From positions 53,577 through 94,921 of the forward strand of contig PDIM01000024.1 in NCBI GenBank assembly GCA_002811675.1: a stretch of 41,345 nt of DNA. Reading direction: 5' to 3'. The notes below the pieces were generated by a model that was not told where the DNA came from, did no database searches, and was given only the letters and a program-made list of their open reading frames with translations. A program made the position numbers and the translations under genes. The stretch is from Ichthyosporea sp. XGB-2017a (lineage: Eukaryota; Opisthokonta; Ichthyosporea). Positions 1-10,700 of this stretch are shown here, piece after piece; position 1 is the stretch's first letter; each line of letters begins with the position of its first letter.

Positions 1-184
1 TGTGCAAGAATTTTTTATTTTTCTCACCTCACAGAGATTTTATTTTTTTTTTTCTTTTGGATTATTTAATTTAGATAAAAAATCTGTTTATCGAGAAAAA
101 ATAATAATATCTAAAATCTTTAAAAAGAAAATATAAAGAAGTAGCAAATCTACCAAAGAAGATACAAAAGCGGTATTTTCAAAG

Positions 185-1846
185 ATGGATAAGGAATTCG
201 AAATGAAATTGCAAGGGGGATCATCTCCAACCGTGTCTCCTTTCTCCTCCCCCAAAAAGAAAGTCCCCGCCACAGAATTGGGTCCCGGATTCCGCTCCCC
301 TCGACGCCCTGACCAGTTTCTTCTCAAATCCCCAGTCAAGTCTCCAACACAGCGGTACGGGGACCGCTACATCCCCAGCCGAGCCTCCTCTAATCTGGCC
401 AAGAAGTTTGCTCTGCTGTCCGAGGTGAATAATCTCCCCAATGGGCTATGTGGGGGTGGTGGAAGCGGGGGGATCTTTGGCACAGGCAGCACTGCTGGGG
501 GGGCTAACAATAATAATAATCAAACAAACAATAATAACACAAATGGTAATGGGAGTAATCCTTCCGACGGGGCTGCAGGTGGAAGCAATAATCCTTCAGG
601 GGAATCCAAACGAGACGAGCCAGGAAAGCTCACCTATTCGCTTTTGTTGCAGAATGAGTTGCTGGGATCAGATACGGTGGATATGCTTACTGATGGTCCT
701 AGTCAATCGCAGGTGCTTCGCAGTCCTGAGAGGAATATCTTGAGTTACCAGAACTCATCCTGCTCAATGTTGGAGTCCACTGGAAGAAGTCCTTCCAATA
801 CCAATTCGCCCTTTTCTCTATCAATGGTAGGGGAAAATAGCCAAAAACTGCTTCGATCTCCACGAAAGACCCCGCGAAAGATTTCAAAAACTCCATTCAA
901 AGTCCTTGATGCTCCTGAACTGCAGGATGACTTTTACCTGAATTTGGTTGATTGGTCTTCATTGAATGTGCTCTCTGTAGGGCTGGGAAGCTGTGTCTAT
1001 TTGTGGAGTGCTTGCACAAGCCAGGTCACCAAACTGTGTGATTTGAAGCCAAATGACACAGTTACATCCGTCTCCTGGATCCAAAGAGGTACCCATCTGG
1101 CGGTGGGGAGTAACAAAGGCGAAGTACAAATATGGGATGTTTCCAAAGGCAAACGAGTCCGGACAATGTCCGGGCATTCGTCCCGTGTGGGTACTCTGGC
1201 ATGGAATGCGCACATTTTAGCCAGTGGGAGTCGTGACCGAAGCATCTATCTTCGAGACGTTCGCATTCCTGAACAATATGTTAGCAAACTTACCGGGCAT
1301 AAACAAGAAGTGTGTGGCCTGAAATGGTCCCCTGACGAGCAACAATTGGCCTCGGGAGGCAATGACAATAAGCTCTTCGTCTGGAATCCTAGTCATAGCA
1401 GTCCTATTCTGAGATTTTCTGAGCATAGTGCAGCAGTCAAGGCCATTGCATGGTCTCCACATCAGCACGGTCTTCTTGCATCTGGTGGGGGCACTGCAGA
1501 TAGATGTATTCGCTTCTGGAACACTCTGACCAATCAGGCTCTTCAGGTTATTGACACGGGCTCCCAAGTGTGCAACCTTGCCTGGTCCAAAAATGCCAAC
1601 GAGCTCGTCAGTACTCACGGTTACTCCCAAAACCAAATTGTCGTATGGAAGTACCCATCGATGACTCAAGTTGCCACCCTTACAGGGCACACTTTCCGTG
1701 TCTTATATCTCGCCATGTCACCAGACGGCCAGACAGTCGTGACTGGAGCCGGAGATGAGACTCTCCGATTCTGGAATGTATTTAGTAAAACTAGGTCCAA
1801 CAAAGACAGCAAATCTGTCCTGAATATGTTTTCTCATATTAGGTAG
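185..1846 (+). CDS. FZR1: Cdh1 / Fizzy-related APC/C activator
   Basis: WD40 co-activator of the anaphase-promoting complex; it brings D-box and KEN-box substrates to the ubiquitin ligase in late mitosis and G1. The single uninterrupted frame of 553 aa has a disordered, Ser-Pro-rich N-terminus (likely CDK sites) with a perfect C-box, DRYIPSR, at residues 60-66. It also has the conserved Cdh1-type segment around YSLLLQNELLG (about 151-161), seven WD40 repeats from about residue 250 onward, and the C-terminal Ile-Arg tail (SHIR) that docks on APC3. Residues about 95-140 are a low-complexity Gly/Asn insert encoded by AAT-rich DNA. The NELLG segment and length favour Cdh1 over Cdc20. The ATG at 185 lies just inside an AT-rich leader. 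The gene is convergent with the signal peptide peptidase gene. The family assignment is very firm. Confidence 0.96.
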   Translation: MDKEFEMKLQGGSSPTVSPFSSPKKKVPATELGPGFRSPRRPDQFLLKSPVKSPTQRYGDRYIPSRASSNLAKKFALLSEVNNLPNGLCGGGGSGGIFGTGSTAGGANNNNNQTNNNNTNGNGSNPSDGAAGGSNNPSGESKRDEPGKLTYSLLLQNELLGSDTVDMLTDGPSQSQVLRSPERNILSYQNSSCSMLESTGRSPSNTNSPFSLSMVGENSQKLLRSPRKTPRKISKTPFKVLDAPELQDDFYLNLVDWSSLNVLSVGLGSCVYLWSACTSQVTKLCDLKPNDTVTSVSWIQRGTHLAVGSNKGEVQIWDVSKGKRVRTMSGHSSRVGTLAWNAHILASGSRDRSIYLRDVRIPEQYVSKLTGHKQEVCGLKWSPDEQQLASGGNDNKLFVWNPSHSSPILRFSEHSAAVKAIAWSPHQHGLLASGGGTADRCIRFWNTLTNQALQVIDTGSQVCNLAWSKNANELVSTHGYSQNQIVVWKYPSMTQVATLTGHTFRVLYLAMSPDGQTVVTGAGDETLRFWNVFSKTRSNKDSKSVLNMFSHIR

Positions 1847-2011
1847 ACGATCTAATACGGTCCCGAAAGATCGAGGCAGAAATAGCAAAGCAAATGACAG
1901 TCACATTCGCACTGCTATTGTTTTATTTTGTAAATAGCCTGTACTTTCCATTTTGCCTCAGCATGGAAAAAACTACAAAACGCTCTAGCAGAGCACCAAA
2001 ATTCATAGGCA

Positions 2012-2017
2012 TTTATT
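2012..2017 (-). terminator. Poly(A) signal AATAAA of signal peptide peptidase gene
   Basis: Seen as TTTATT on the plus strand, about 145 nt after the peptidase stop. It lies within the Cdh1 3' UTR, upstream of the Cdh1 signal, so the two transcripts should overlap. Confidence 0.45.
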
Positions 2018-2116
2018 ACACAAAAACACACACAGATACACACAAAATGAAAAAGGGCCTTCTGTGTCTTTGTACTAGAGACCTTGACTCCCCTTTTATC
2101 AACAACACCAAGAATC

Positions 2117-2122
2117 AATAAA
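2117..2122 (+). terminator. Poly(A) signal AATAAA of Cdh1 gene
   Basis: Canonical hexamer about 270 nt after the Cdh1 stop and only 40 nt before the stop of the opposing gene. No closer AATAAA is seen. Confidence 0.45.
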
Positions 2123-2161
2123 CCGAACAAAAAAAGTGAAAGTGAAATATATACCAGCTCG

Positions 2162-3499
2162 CTACACTCTTTCAAGACTCACAGGCATATAGACCTTTTC
2201 AAACATATTATCTTCGTATGCCATCATTCGCGCAAAGTCACCTCCTTGCTTTGCGCTGTACACGACACTAAGGAGCATACACGGCACAATGTACAGCAAG
2301 GCTGGCTGAGCCGCCAAAAATACAGAGGTGGACAGGAACGCAAGACCGAGCCCTGCAACATATCCTTTCACTGCAGAGGTCAATATGTAATACTTGCCTT
2401 GCCTCATTAAAGACCACACCCTTCCAAGAACAGATCTACCTCCTATGCCCACTCCACCCCTTTGATGGCCCGTCTGCTCAGAGTATTCACAGAAGCGATA
2501 CAGCAGTGCCAAGAAGTAACCCGGCAAGAGGATATCCCCAAGGCCCAGGATATTCGTCCCCTGCAAGTTATAGCCAATGTTGCACAAAGGGTACACGATT
2601 GTTCCGGGATAGCCCAGTTTGGGTACGACTGACCCCGCCCCGGGAATGTTCATTTTCTCAGCTATCGCTTTGGCGGGATTAGCTCCTTGGCTACTCGCCA
2701 CATGTACCATAACGTTTTCGGTAAAGATGTATTTGGAGAAAAACACCCAAAACACATCATAGACCAGCAGACCTAGCAAAACCATCATTGCGATCCGCAC
2801 ATTAGGTATACTTGTATTGCTTAGCAAGAACACACAAGACCCCACAGCTAGCAGATTATTCCACAGCCAGTGCCCGGTGAATAACCAACGGTAGACCACA
2901 AACAGCGCCACACAAATCCCACACAGCTCACCAGGAGTGCAAGGGAGAAGCGAGCATCGACACGAAACAAAGGAAGAGGATGTATATATCTTATTCAACA
3001 ATGCCGTGCAAAGAGGCTGCCACAAAAGTGTGCTCGTATAGATTGAAACAAAGATCTGCGAAAGGAAAAATACTGTCCACATTGAATCAAGAAGAAAATA
3101 AAGAAGGAGAAGCATCACGGAAGCAATTACCGGAAACAAAAGGGCTTGGTTAGAGGACAACGCAAAGTGAGCCGATTTACTGGTTTCCTCATCTCCACTG
3201 TCCCTCTCTTCCTCGCCCCCGTCTTCATCACTATTCGCATTATTCAATCTCGCTTGTTCCTGGTAGTAACCCACCACCGACATCAACCCCAAATGAGCCC
3301 CGCCCGCAATAATCCCCAGGGCGGTCACCACAAAAGCATAATTAGACAGCTCCATCAGGAAGATCATCAGCCTTGTCTGTGCTGGTAGCTCACCCAGACT
3401 CAATCCCTCACCCTCACCCGCACCAGTTGGAGGTAGACCCGAACTAGTATCATTCATGATCGTACACAATGAAAATCTTCCTTTCAAGTTCTTCCCCAA
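2162..3499 (-). CDS. HM13: Signal peptide peptidase (presenilin-type intramembrane aspartyl protease)
   Basis: Multi-pass ER membrane protease that cleaves residual signal peptides within the bilayer. The 445-aa frame has all three hallmark motifs: YD within LLVYDVFWVF (D248), LGLGD at 318-322 (D322), and the QPALLY/PAL motif at 398-403. The two aspartates form the active site. Hydrophobic segments occur from about residue 45 to 410, and the catalytic pair is near the C-terminus as in the SPP/SPPL family. A strongly acidic loop (about 88-107) follows the first membrane segment. The C-terminus (VSLERV) lacks the KKxx ER-retrieval signal of animal SPP. An SPP-like paralogue is possible, but spacing and loop length fit SPP. 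An internal Met at residue 15 could also be the start. Convergent with Cdh1. Confidence 0.93.
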   Translation of the reverse strand: MGKNLKGRFSLCTIMNDTSSGLPPTGAGEGEGLSLGELPAQTRLMIFLMELSNYAFVVTALGIIAGGAHLGLMSVVGYYQEQARLNNANSDEDGGEEERDSGDEETSKSAHFALSSNQALLFPVIASVMLLLLYFLLDSMWTVFFLSQIFVSIYTSTLLWQPLCTALLNKIYTSSSFVSCRCSLLPCTPGELCGICVALFVVYRWLFTGHWLWNNLLAVGSCVFLLSNTSIPNVRIAMMVLLGLLVYDVFWVFFSKYIFTENVMVHVASSQGANPAKAIAEKMNIPGAGSVVPKLGYPGTIVYPLCNIGYNLQGTNILGLGDILLPGYFLALLYRFCEYSEQTGHQRGGVGIGGRSVLGRVWSLMRQGKYYILTSAVKGYVAGLGLAFLSTSVFLAAQPALLYIVPCMLLSVVYSAKQGGDFARMMAYEDNMFEKVYMPVSLERV

Positions 3500-3847
3500 T
3501 CCCCTGGCCTCTCTTTTCTTTTCTTTTTCTACACTGTAACACTAATCAAAACCTCGCGTATCCAGATCTAAGCCCTCTCACACCAACTCAACCCAACCCT
3601 GATTCCCATCCCAAATCCCACATCCCCCCTTTTCTGTAATTTTTAAGGGAAACATGAACTTTTTTTTTCTTTTCATTTATTTCAGAGGACAAAAATGGTG
3701 ACAAAGTGACAAAGGGTTTTTTTTTTTTTGGTTTGCTTTTTTGGCATTTTTTCTGGCGTCCTATTTACCTCTTCTCTCTAAGTTTTGTCAAAAAGCAGCC
3801 GCTCATTCATCAAACCTACCAAATACATCATCATCTTTGTTTCTTAC
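3500..3847. other. Intergenic: SPP promoter and NDC1 3' UTR
   Basis: 348 nt between two minus-strand genes. It is pyrimidine-rich near the SPP start and has T-runs at about 3661-3730. A minus-strand AATAAA (TTTATT at 3676-3681) suits the NDC1 mRNA. No gene seen. Confidence 0.6.
3676..3681 (-). terminator. Poly(A) signal AATAAA of NDC1 gene
   Basis: TTTATT on the plus strand, about 170 nt after the NDC1 stop. Confidence 0.4.
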
Positions 3848-6800
3848 TTACTCACGAAACTCCACAAAAGACCGAAGCTTCGCTTGGTACTTCGGTGCAA
3901 GGTCAAGGTTATCTAGATGACAGTGGAATTTCACAATAAGGCGATAAATGCACCCATCTAGGATGTTCAAAAGGCAGTATAGGCTGGGCGACACTGCAAT
4001 GTGCTCCGTGGCGTATTGCTTTTTAGGCATGGATGACGACTTGAGGGCAGAACTGTAGTAATAGTATTTGCTTCCTACAGAATCCGTACCGCGTCCACCA
4101 AAGGTGCCAAAGGAACTACCCGCAGAAGAAGCACCGAAAAACTCCCCTCCATGAGCAGTCTTCATCTCCGGGCGCTTCTGGGATTCCATCCTATTCCCGC
4201 CTTCATCTGTCCCATCCGAACCTCCGCTCATTCCAACATCATAGCTCGACACAAAGAATCCTTTTTTGCCAAGTCCAGTTCGTATCACCTTCTCGACGGC
4301 CATTTTTTCAGCCAAAAGGCACGTAAATACATCGGGAAGTTGGTGCTGCACCACGCCAATACGGTCTTCTTCATAAGATGCACAGGCAAGGTAGGACAAT
4401 GCATCGGCCGCGAGCATTTGAATCTGCACGGAATATCTTGAAGAATCCAGGTTAACAAAGAAAAATGATGTTAAATAATGTTCAAACTGGAATTTCGAAA
4501 GGCTTTTCGAATCTTTAGATAAGGTGCTGTCTGCTCCGATGTGCCTTGCAGACGATAAAGTGCCTTTTGCCCCCACTGCATGTGAAGAAATGCTTTCTTC
4601 CATCTCCATTGGCCTATCATATCGTAGCGTTGTGCCCGGAATACGCTCAAAGTTATCACTGTCATTTTTCCAATTTTCAACGCCTCTATTATTGTTTGCA
4701 GTACCTCTGTCATTGGAATCGTTGTTTTCATCAAGGCCGCCCCCAGCCAAGAAGTTTGCAAATCTCGCAGCAACAGAAGGCTCTTCCTTTCTTATTATCT
4801 GTGAAGGCGTCATGTTGTTAGAAACAGATTCATTTATACCCCCTCGGTTTCTCATATCGCCCAATTTTCTCTCGGTCATATTTCCCACCATCCCCGGTCT
4901 ATTTAACAACTTTTTCGAGATACTAGAGTCTCCACTGAAAGCCATTTGTTTCGAAAAGGTGTACTTGTCCTCGAGTTCCTGAGAAAAGTTCTGCAAAAGC
5001 CCCAGACAAATAAAGGAGATGTTTTCCCAAATGGAACCTTCTCCTCGCCTTTGGCCGCATTTAAAAATCCATGCCCTGTCTTCTTTTCTACGATGGGCAA
5101 TACGGCATAATTTGCTGAAAGCTAGATGTTGTAAAAGGCTATTGTTTTCCCTTTGAAGACAAAGAACCAGTGGAAAGCAAGGATTCCCTTGATCAGAAGA
5201 TGCTAAACCCATCACTGCCTCTGTAAGACCACTTAAGTCAATTTCTTCAACGAAAATAACCTCAAATAGGCAGCGAGATGAAATGAAGGCAAAGTTTATC
5301 CCCAAACTCAAAACACAGCATGAGACAAAAAGGCTTGCAACTTGCATATTGTTCAGAAGATGGCCAGGGATACCCACTCCTATGGCCCGAGCAACATCAA
5401 CGATGGGCATTTTGATAAACGAATTTACATCAAAAAAAAGTCCACTTTTAAAGAAAACTGAATAAACAAAGAAAAAGTAACATGTACCATACAATGACAG
5501 ATACCACATGCTTCCGAAACATGAATTAAGTCTTGCTCGGAAGGCATAGAATCGTTTTTGAACAATTGAGGGAAGTGACAGCACGTGTCCATTGTTAACC
5601 AAGAGTGAAAACCCGAAGTATACGCCATACGCCAATCCGAACAAAACAATGAAAAAATAATTTTCATTAAGACATTCATGACTACGAGTAAGCCCCACGT
5701 AGGTTGGCGTTCCATCATCTGACGAAGCGGGAGCTGGGGATGAAAAAATCTTGTGTTCGTATTTGTCATAATAGCATGTAACATTGGGTTCAATTGCATA
5801 CCACTTCACAAATTGCATTGCAAATGTCAATCCCGATATGCCATGAAGCACAATGTAAACAAAGTGTGAGGGACACACAATCAGTCCAATGACTTGCCCA
5901 ACGAAGACGCGCACACGCACAAACAAACTGGTGTTCAACAGAGCCCTTAAAAACCCTCGAGAATATGAGCCACCACCGGGAGCCACCACCGCGCCACCTC
6001 CACTGTTCACCAAATGGCTCTTATCTGCAAAGCTAAAGTAATGTGGCGCAAAACTAAGAACAAATCGGGAGTGCCATAAGGTAATCCCGGCCAGGCATAC
6101 AAATACCTGAAAAAGTAAACTCACCCACCCCATGGAAAACAAAAACACACCTGACGATTGCCCTTCTCCATCTATCCCTTCCTGCCACCATTCCCTCTCG
6201 TTTGTACCCACCGAAGAAGAAGAATGAGATGGAATTCCCTTTGAAAACCCCAAAAACGTGCTCCCAATCACAGCAGATGAGATGGCAAAGATAAAAGTCA
6301 CCAGTGCACATATGGGGAGCATCCACACAAGGCATGTCACAAGCCGAAGTCGTACTACATGAGTATTAAACCTGTAAAGAACCACACATGTAATATAATC
6401 AAAACAGCATAACAAATACCAAAACAACCAGTTAAGTATTACTTCATTGTACATACGCACACACACAACACAACACAAAAGAGCACAGAAGAAAAGATCG
6501 AGAACATATATAGACACCTACCATGTGTCAACTGGATTCGAGGAAGAGGAAGGAGACAAGGAGCCAACGGGGAGATTCATCCCTCTACCGTGCTGACTAG
6601 CACCTCCAACATCCGTACCAGCAGGACCAAGCCCCGCGGCGGAATCCAAATAACCCCGAGACGAGGATGGGGGAGGACGAGGACGAGGGACAGTAGCAAC
6701 ACCAGACGGAGAAGGATTCTGATTCCCTGGCATTCTTGAGTCTGCACCACCACCCAACACCCCCCTGGTATTCATACTCATATTCGCATCCATCCTCGAG

Positions 6801-6997
6801 GTTAGATTTGTATTTATCTCAGTACTGGGTGAGGTATACTGAGTCTGTTGCTGGCCCATCGGCGACACTCCTCCAGATCCTCTTCCGGCAGCTGTTGTGC
6901 CCATGTGGAGATTCCCGCCTGCTACGCCACCGGCCCCTCCTGCAGACGGGGAGGTGAAGAAGGGCTGTTGTATAGGAGGGCCTGACGAGGACGCCAT
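3848..6997 (-). CDS. NDC1: Nuclear pore transmembrane nucleoporin NDC1
   Basis: Membrane anchor of the nuclear pore complex, and of spindle poles in yeasts. Two exons: 6522-6997 and 3848-6371. The intron is 6372-6521 (GTAGGT donor, TTTACAG acceptor, phase 2). The product is 999 aa. Residues 1-158 are a disordered Gly/Ser/Pro/Asn extension. Six hydrophobic segments follow. The cytosolic half includes a large low-complexity insert and then the family signature: SYEEDRIGVVQHQLP resembles the vertebrate SFTEDRFGVVQTTLP, and the protein ends in FVEFRE where vertebrate NDC1 ends in FLEFKE. The loop LVNNGHVLSLP also matches. The stop therefore falls at the family's usual end, although TAAGTAAG there could be mistaken for a donor. 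The gene starts close to a 62-nt poly(A) tract. Confidence 0.9.
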
Positions 6998-7092
6998 TGA
7001 GCTATGATTCAGTCAATGATATAGTTATGTTTGATTTTTTGGATATTTTGGATATTGTTTGGTTTCCTTTTTTTTTCATTCAAATCCTACAA

Positions 7093-7157
<65 letters not shown>

Positions 7158-7784
7158 AAAAAGAAAGAAAGGGAAGTGGGAAGGAACCCAAACGAACGCA
7201 CTGCAGCAAAAACAAAACAGCGCAATTCGTAGAGGAGAGGAGGAGGGCGAGAAAAAATAAAAAGGCCGGGTGTCCAGTGGCCTTGGAAAAAATAAACAAA
7301 GAAAACTTGAAAAGGGGACAACTGCACGGAGGCGGGAGAAGGCAGCACGCAGCTCGATTCTGCCGCATGCCCAGCTACACGTGTGTACAAATCACCTCTA
7401 TTACATAGCTATCCGGCCCTTTCTACATTGTAGTACTATGTACATAGTGCAGATGTGTCTCACACGAAATGAATTGTGTTGCATTTATTGCACATGTTGT
7501 ATGTGTTCCACCCAAGGCTCTAATATCCAACAATTGTAGAACATTCCGTAACTAATACGAGTGCCATTCTTTTTTTACCTTCAGCCCTCACTTAGGCTGT
7601 TACATAGTCCTTTCACAGTGCTCCTTCCGACAGCTTGCAGATCTTTCACATAGGATTTGCACTATCAGCAAAATTAATTACTTCCCCTCCCATTTGAACA
7701 TCATAAAACATCCCCCCGTGCCTCGGATCCCCCCATTTAAAAACCAATATATTATAGCATCAGCTTTCACACTTGAACTTACTG
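6998..7784. other. Intergenic: NDC1 promoter and DHX29-like 3' region
   Basis: 787 nt between two minus-strand genes. It holds the long A-tract at 7094-7155, a purine-rich A/G stretch to about 7290, and mixed sequence to 7784. No convincing gene. A minus-strand AATAAA (TTTATT at 7484-7489) may end the helicase mRNA. Confidence 0.6.
7094..7155. repeat. 62-nt uninterrupted poly(A)/poly(T) tract
   Basis: A run of 62 A on the plus strand, about 100 nt upstream of the NDC1 ATG (poly-T in the gene's sense). It is followed by A-rich GAAAG repeats. It could be a nucleosome-excluding promoter element or the tail of an old retroposon. The exact length is prone to assembly error. Confidence 0.9.
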
Positions 7785-10700
7785 TTATTTTTCGTCTTTT
7801 GATGCATTTTCATCGATAGCAGACACGAAGCTATCAGCAAGGAGCTTATCCATTTCACTCATCTCTACCTCCGAGCTTTCAAATTTAAAGGCAAGGAGCG
7901 TGTCAAGTTCCTTTCGTAGTTCAGCAAGAATGGCGGCAGTTTTTATGGGGCATTTCAATTCCACACTACCACCAATAACTATAGTTTGATTGTCTGGAAA
8001 AAACTCAAGGTCTCCCCCAAGCAAGATAATAGACAATGGATTGACAAAAGAAATTTCGCGCACAAACAGCCTTTTTGTTTTCACTTTTCCTAAGTAAACA
8101 AACCACTGCGTGCAATCTTTTCGGTTCTCGCCAGTTGAGGTTACACTGCTCTGGTTAATGTGGTTCACAGACTGAGGATGGATGTATACCTGATTACGTT
8201 CACTGAAATACTGGAACGCGGATGGATTCGCAATAGGCTCTCGCCGCACTGCCACATTCGGGAAAAGACCAGCTACAAGAACAGACTTGACAACTTCGTG
8301 GTTGTTTGCGTACATATTAAACGCTCTATCACCAGGTCCAGCAGTAGAATTTAAGTTTACCAGCCCTGAAGTTAGAAGCGTTTCAAATAGATCGTTCTTC
8401 AGGGCTTCTATCATTAACAGGCTCTGACGATTTAAGAAATACTTTTTGCAGAATTTATACTCATACGACATCCCCTTCTTTCGTGCTTCTTCCCATTTAA
8501 CAAATGCGTTGTAAAGCGTTAAATGGTCTGAGTTACCTACGGCAAAAGCCATTTTCGCAGCATTGGCCTCCTCTCTTTTATCAAAAGGAGATTGAAATGG
8601 GCTTTTGAAGCTTTCGGCCGCTGAAATAGTTAAAACAGGATCTACACAACCAAAGACACAGCTATACACAATCATTTTCCCAATTCGAACATCGACGGGA
8701 AGGCGGGCGAGATATTTACCAAGGGGAGATAACTCAAATTCCTGTTTGTTCAGAGCCCCAACCTCTCGCAAATCCTTGACCGATTTTGCAATTGTCAAAT
8801 TTGAGGGCGGATCTAATGCTTTGGCCAAGAAAATTTCAGGGTCACCATACCCACAAGAAATTATATGAAGGCAAAGCTCGTCCAACGGTGTTCTTAACAA
8901 TTCCGGTACGCTGTACTTTTGCATTTTAGTGTCATGTATATTTTTCGTGAAAAGTTTAAAGCAGTATCCTGGTCTTACCCGACCCGCTCTTCCTTTCCTT
9001 TGCGCCGAACTTGCTTGCGACACAAATACCTCTTCTAGGCTTGTTATTCGCGTGTGATGATTGTACTTCATCTCTTTCACTTTACCGGTATCGATTACAA
9101 ATACAACATCCGGAATTGTTATTCCAGTTTCTGCAATATTTGTGCTAAGAACAATTTTTCTTTGCCCCTCAATGGGGGGAGGTTCAAAAGCAGCGGATTG
9201 GTCTTTACTATCGATAACTGAATGAAGCGGAATCAGAAGAAACTTGTCTTCTCTTCCGAATATCGCAGAGCTTTTTAAACTTTCATAACAAATCGAAATC
9301 TCTGCAAATCCTGACAAAAAGATCAACACCGATCCTTCTACATCTTTAAATTTCTTGCATGAAAAAATCCAAGACAAGCACTCCTCTATGATATCATAAT
9401 TCACTACACCACAATTCATTCTGTCTATCGCAGTTCTTGTTGAAGCACTATAAATTGAACTATCGAGAACTCTTCCCTCGCCAACGTACTCATCCTGAGC
9501 ATCCTCCCATTCAACTGTTAAATTATCAACAGTTCCACCTTTGCCCGAAATTTTCAATTCAGCTTTCGATAGCTCTTTTTGGAAGCGAAGGGCGTATGGA
9601 GAATCTTCTTCCAAAATATAACCACAGCCTTCAACGATATCTTCCAAAAAGAAGTCTTCTACTGGGAACGTGCGGCCAGGAACTGTAACAATGGGCGCCC
9701 CTCCAAAGTACAAACTTAGTTTTGTGGCATCAACAGTAGCACTCATTAAAATAACTTTAAAATCATCACGCGCAAGGACAATATCTTTAAGGTGAATAAG
9801 AAGCAAATCAGAATGAAGAGATCTTTCATGGACTTCGTCAACAATCACATGACTATAAGCTGACAAATACGGATCGGAACGAAGTTTTCTCAACAAAACA
9901 CCAGTCGTGCAGAAAAGAGCTCTGCATGAAGATGACGCTTTTGCTTCCAGTCTTATTTGATATCCACAAAGAGAATTACGAGATCCAGGCTCTTCATCAG
10001 CTAATTCTTCTGATACACGTTTCGCTACATAAGTCGTCGACAGTCTCCGGGGCTCTGTGCATACAATATTGCAGACACTGCCCATTCCTGATTCAATCAG
10101 ATCACACAGAATAAACTGGGGAACCTGTGTCGTTTTTCCACAGCCTGTGTCTCCACAAACAACAACGACGGGGCATCGACGAACTGTTTCTACGATGTCT
10201 TTTTCAAATTGAGAAATGGGAAGTTCCTGCCGCCTAGCATTCAAGGCCTTACAATGAGGCCTCCGTTTGTAGCTTTTCAGCATTTCCCTAAGCCTTGAAT
10301 CTAAGCTCTCGTTCCGCTTCAATTTCTTAACATAAATCGGTTTGTTGATATTTTTCTTCAAAGATTTGTCTTCAGTTAATTTACTATCCCCATCACCCCG
10401 ACCATCTCCTCTAACTAAGAGGATTTCCTCTAAAAGCTTATCCTTGTCCCTATTTTCAGACTGTGCGTCTTCCAGCTTTGCAATAAGAGATATCTCCTCT
10501 AACTCAAACCACAATTGTCTAAGAGGCTCTGGTAGTTGAGAATGAAGTGGTAAGTGAGAAAAAAGACTATGAAGTGCGATGGTGCAAACATAATTTTCAG
10601 ATTCCTGCCATGTTGGACATATATATGTTCCTTTGTAGGAATCAGTTTTACCACTTTTCTTTATCTTTAGCAAAGACTGATACCCGCTTTTCACACGTTC

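Noticed and set aside
3840-3850. Possible donor GTAAGT at the end of NDC1, hinting at another exon.
   Set aside because: The frame stops exactly where vertebrate NDC1 ends (FLEFKE-like), so the TAA is the stop.
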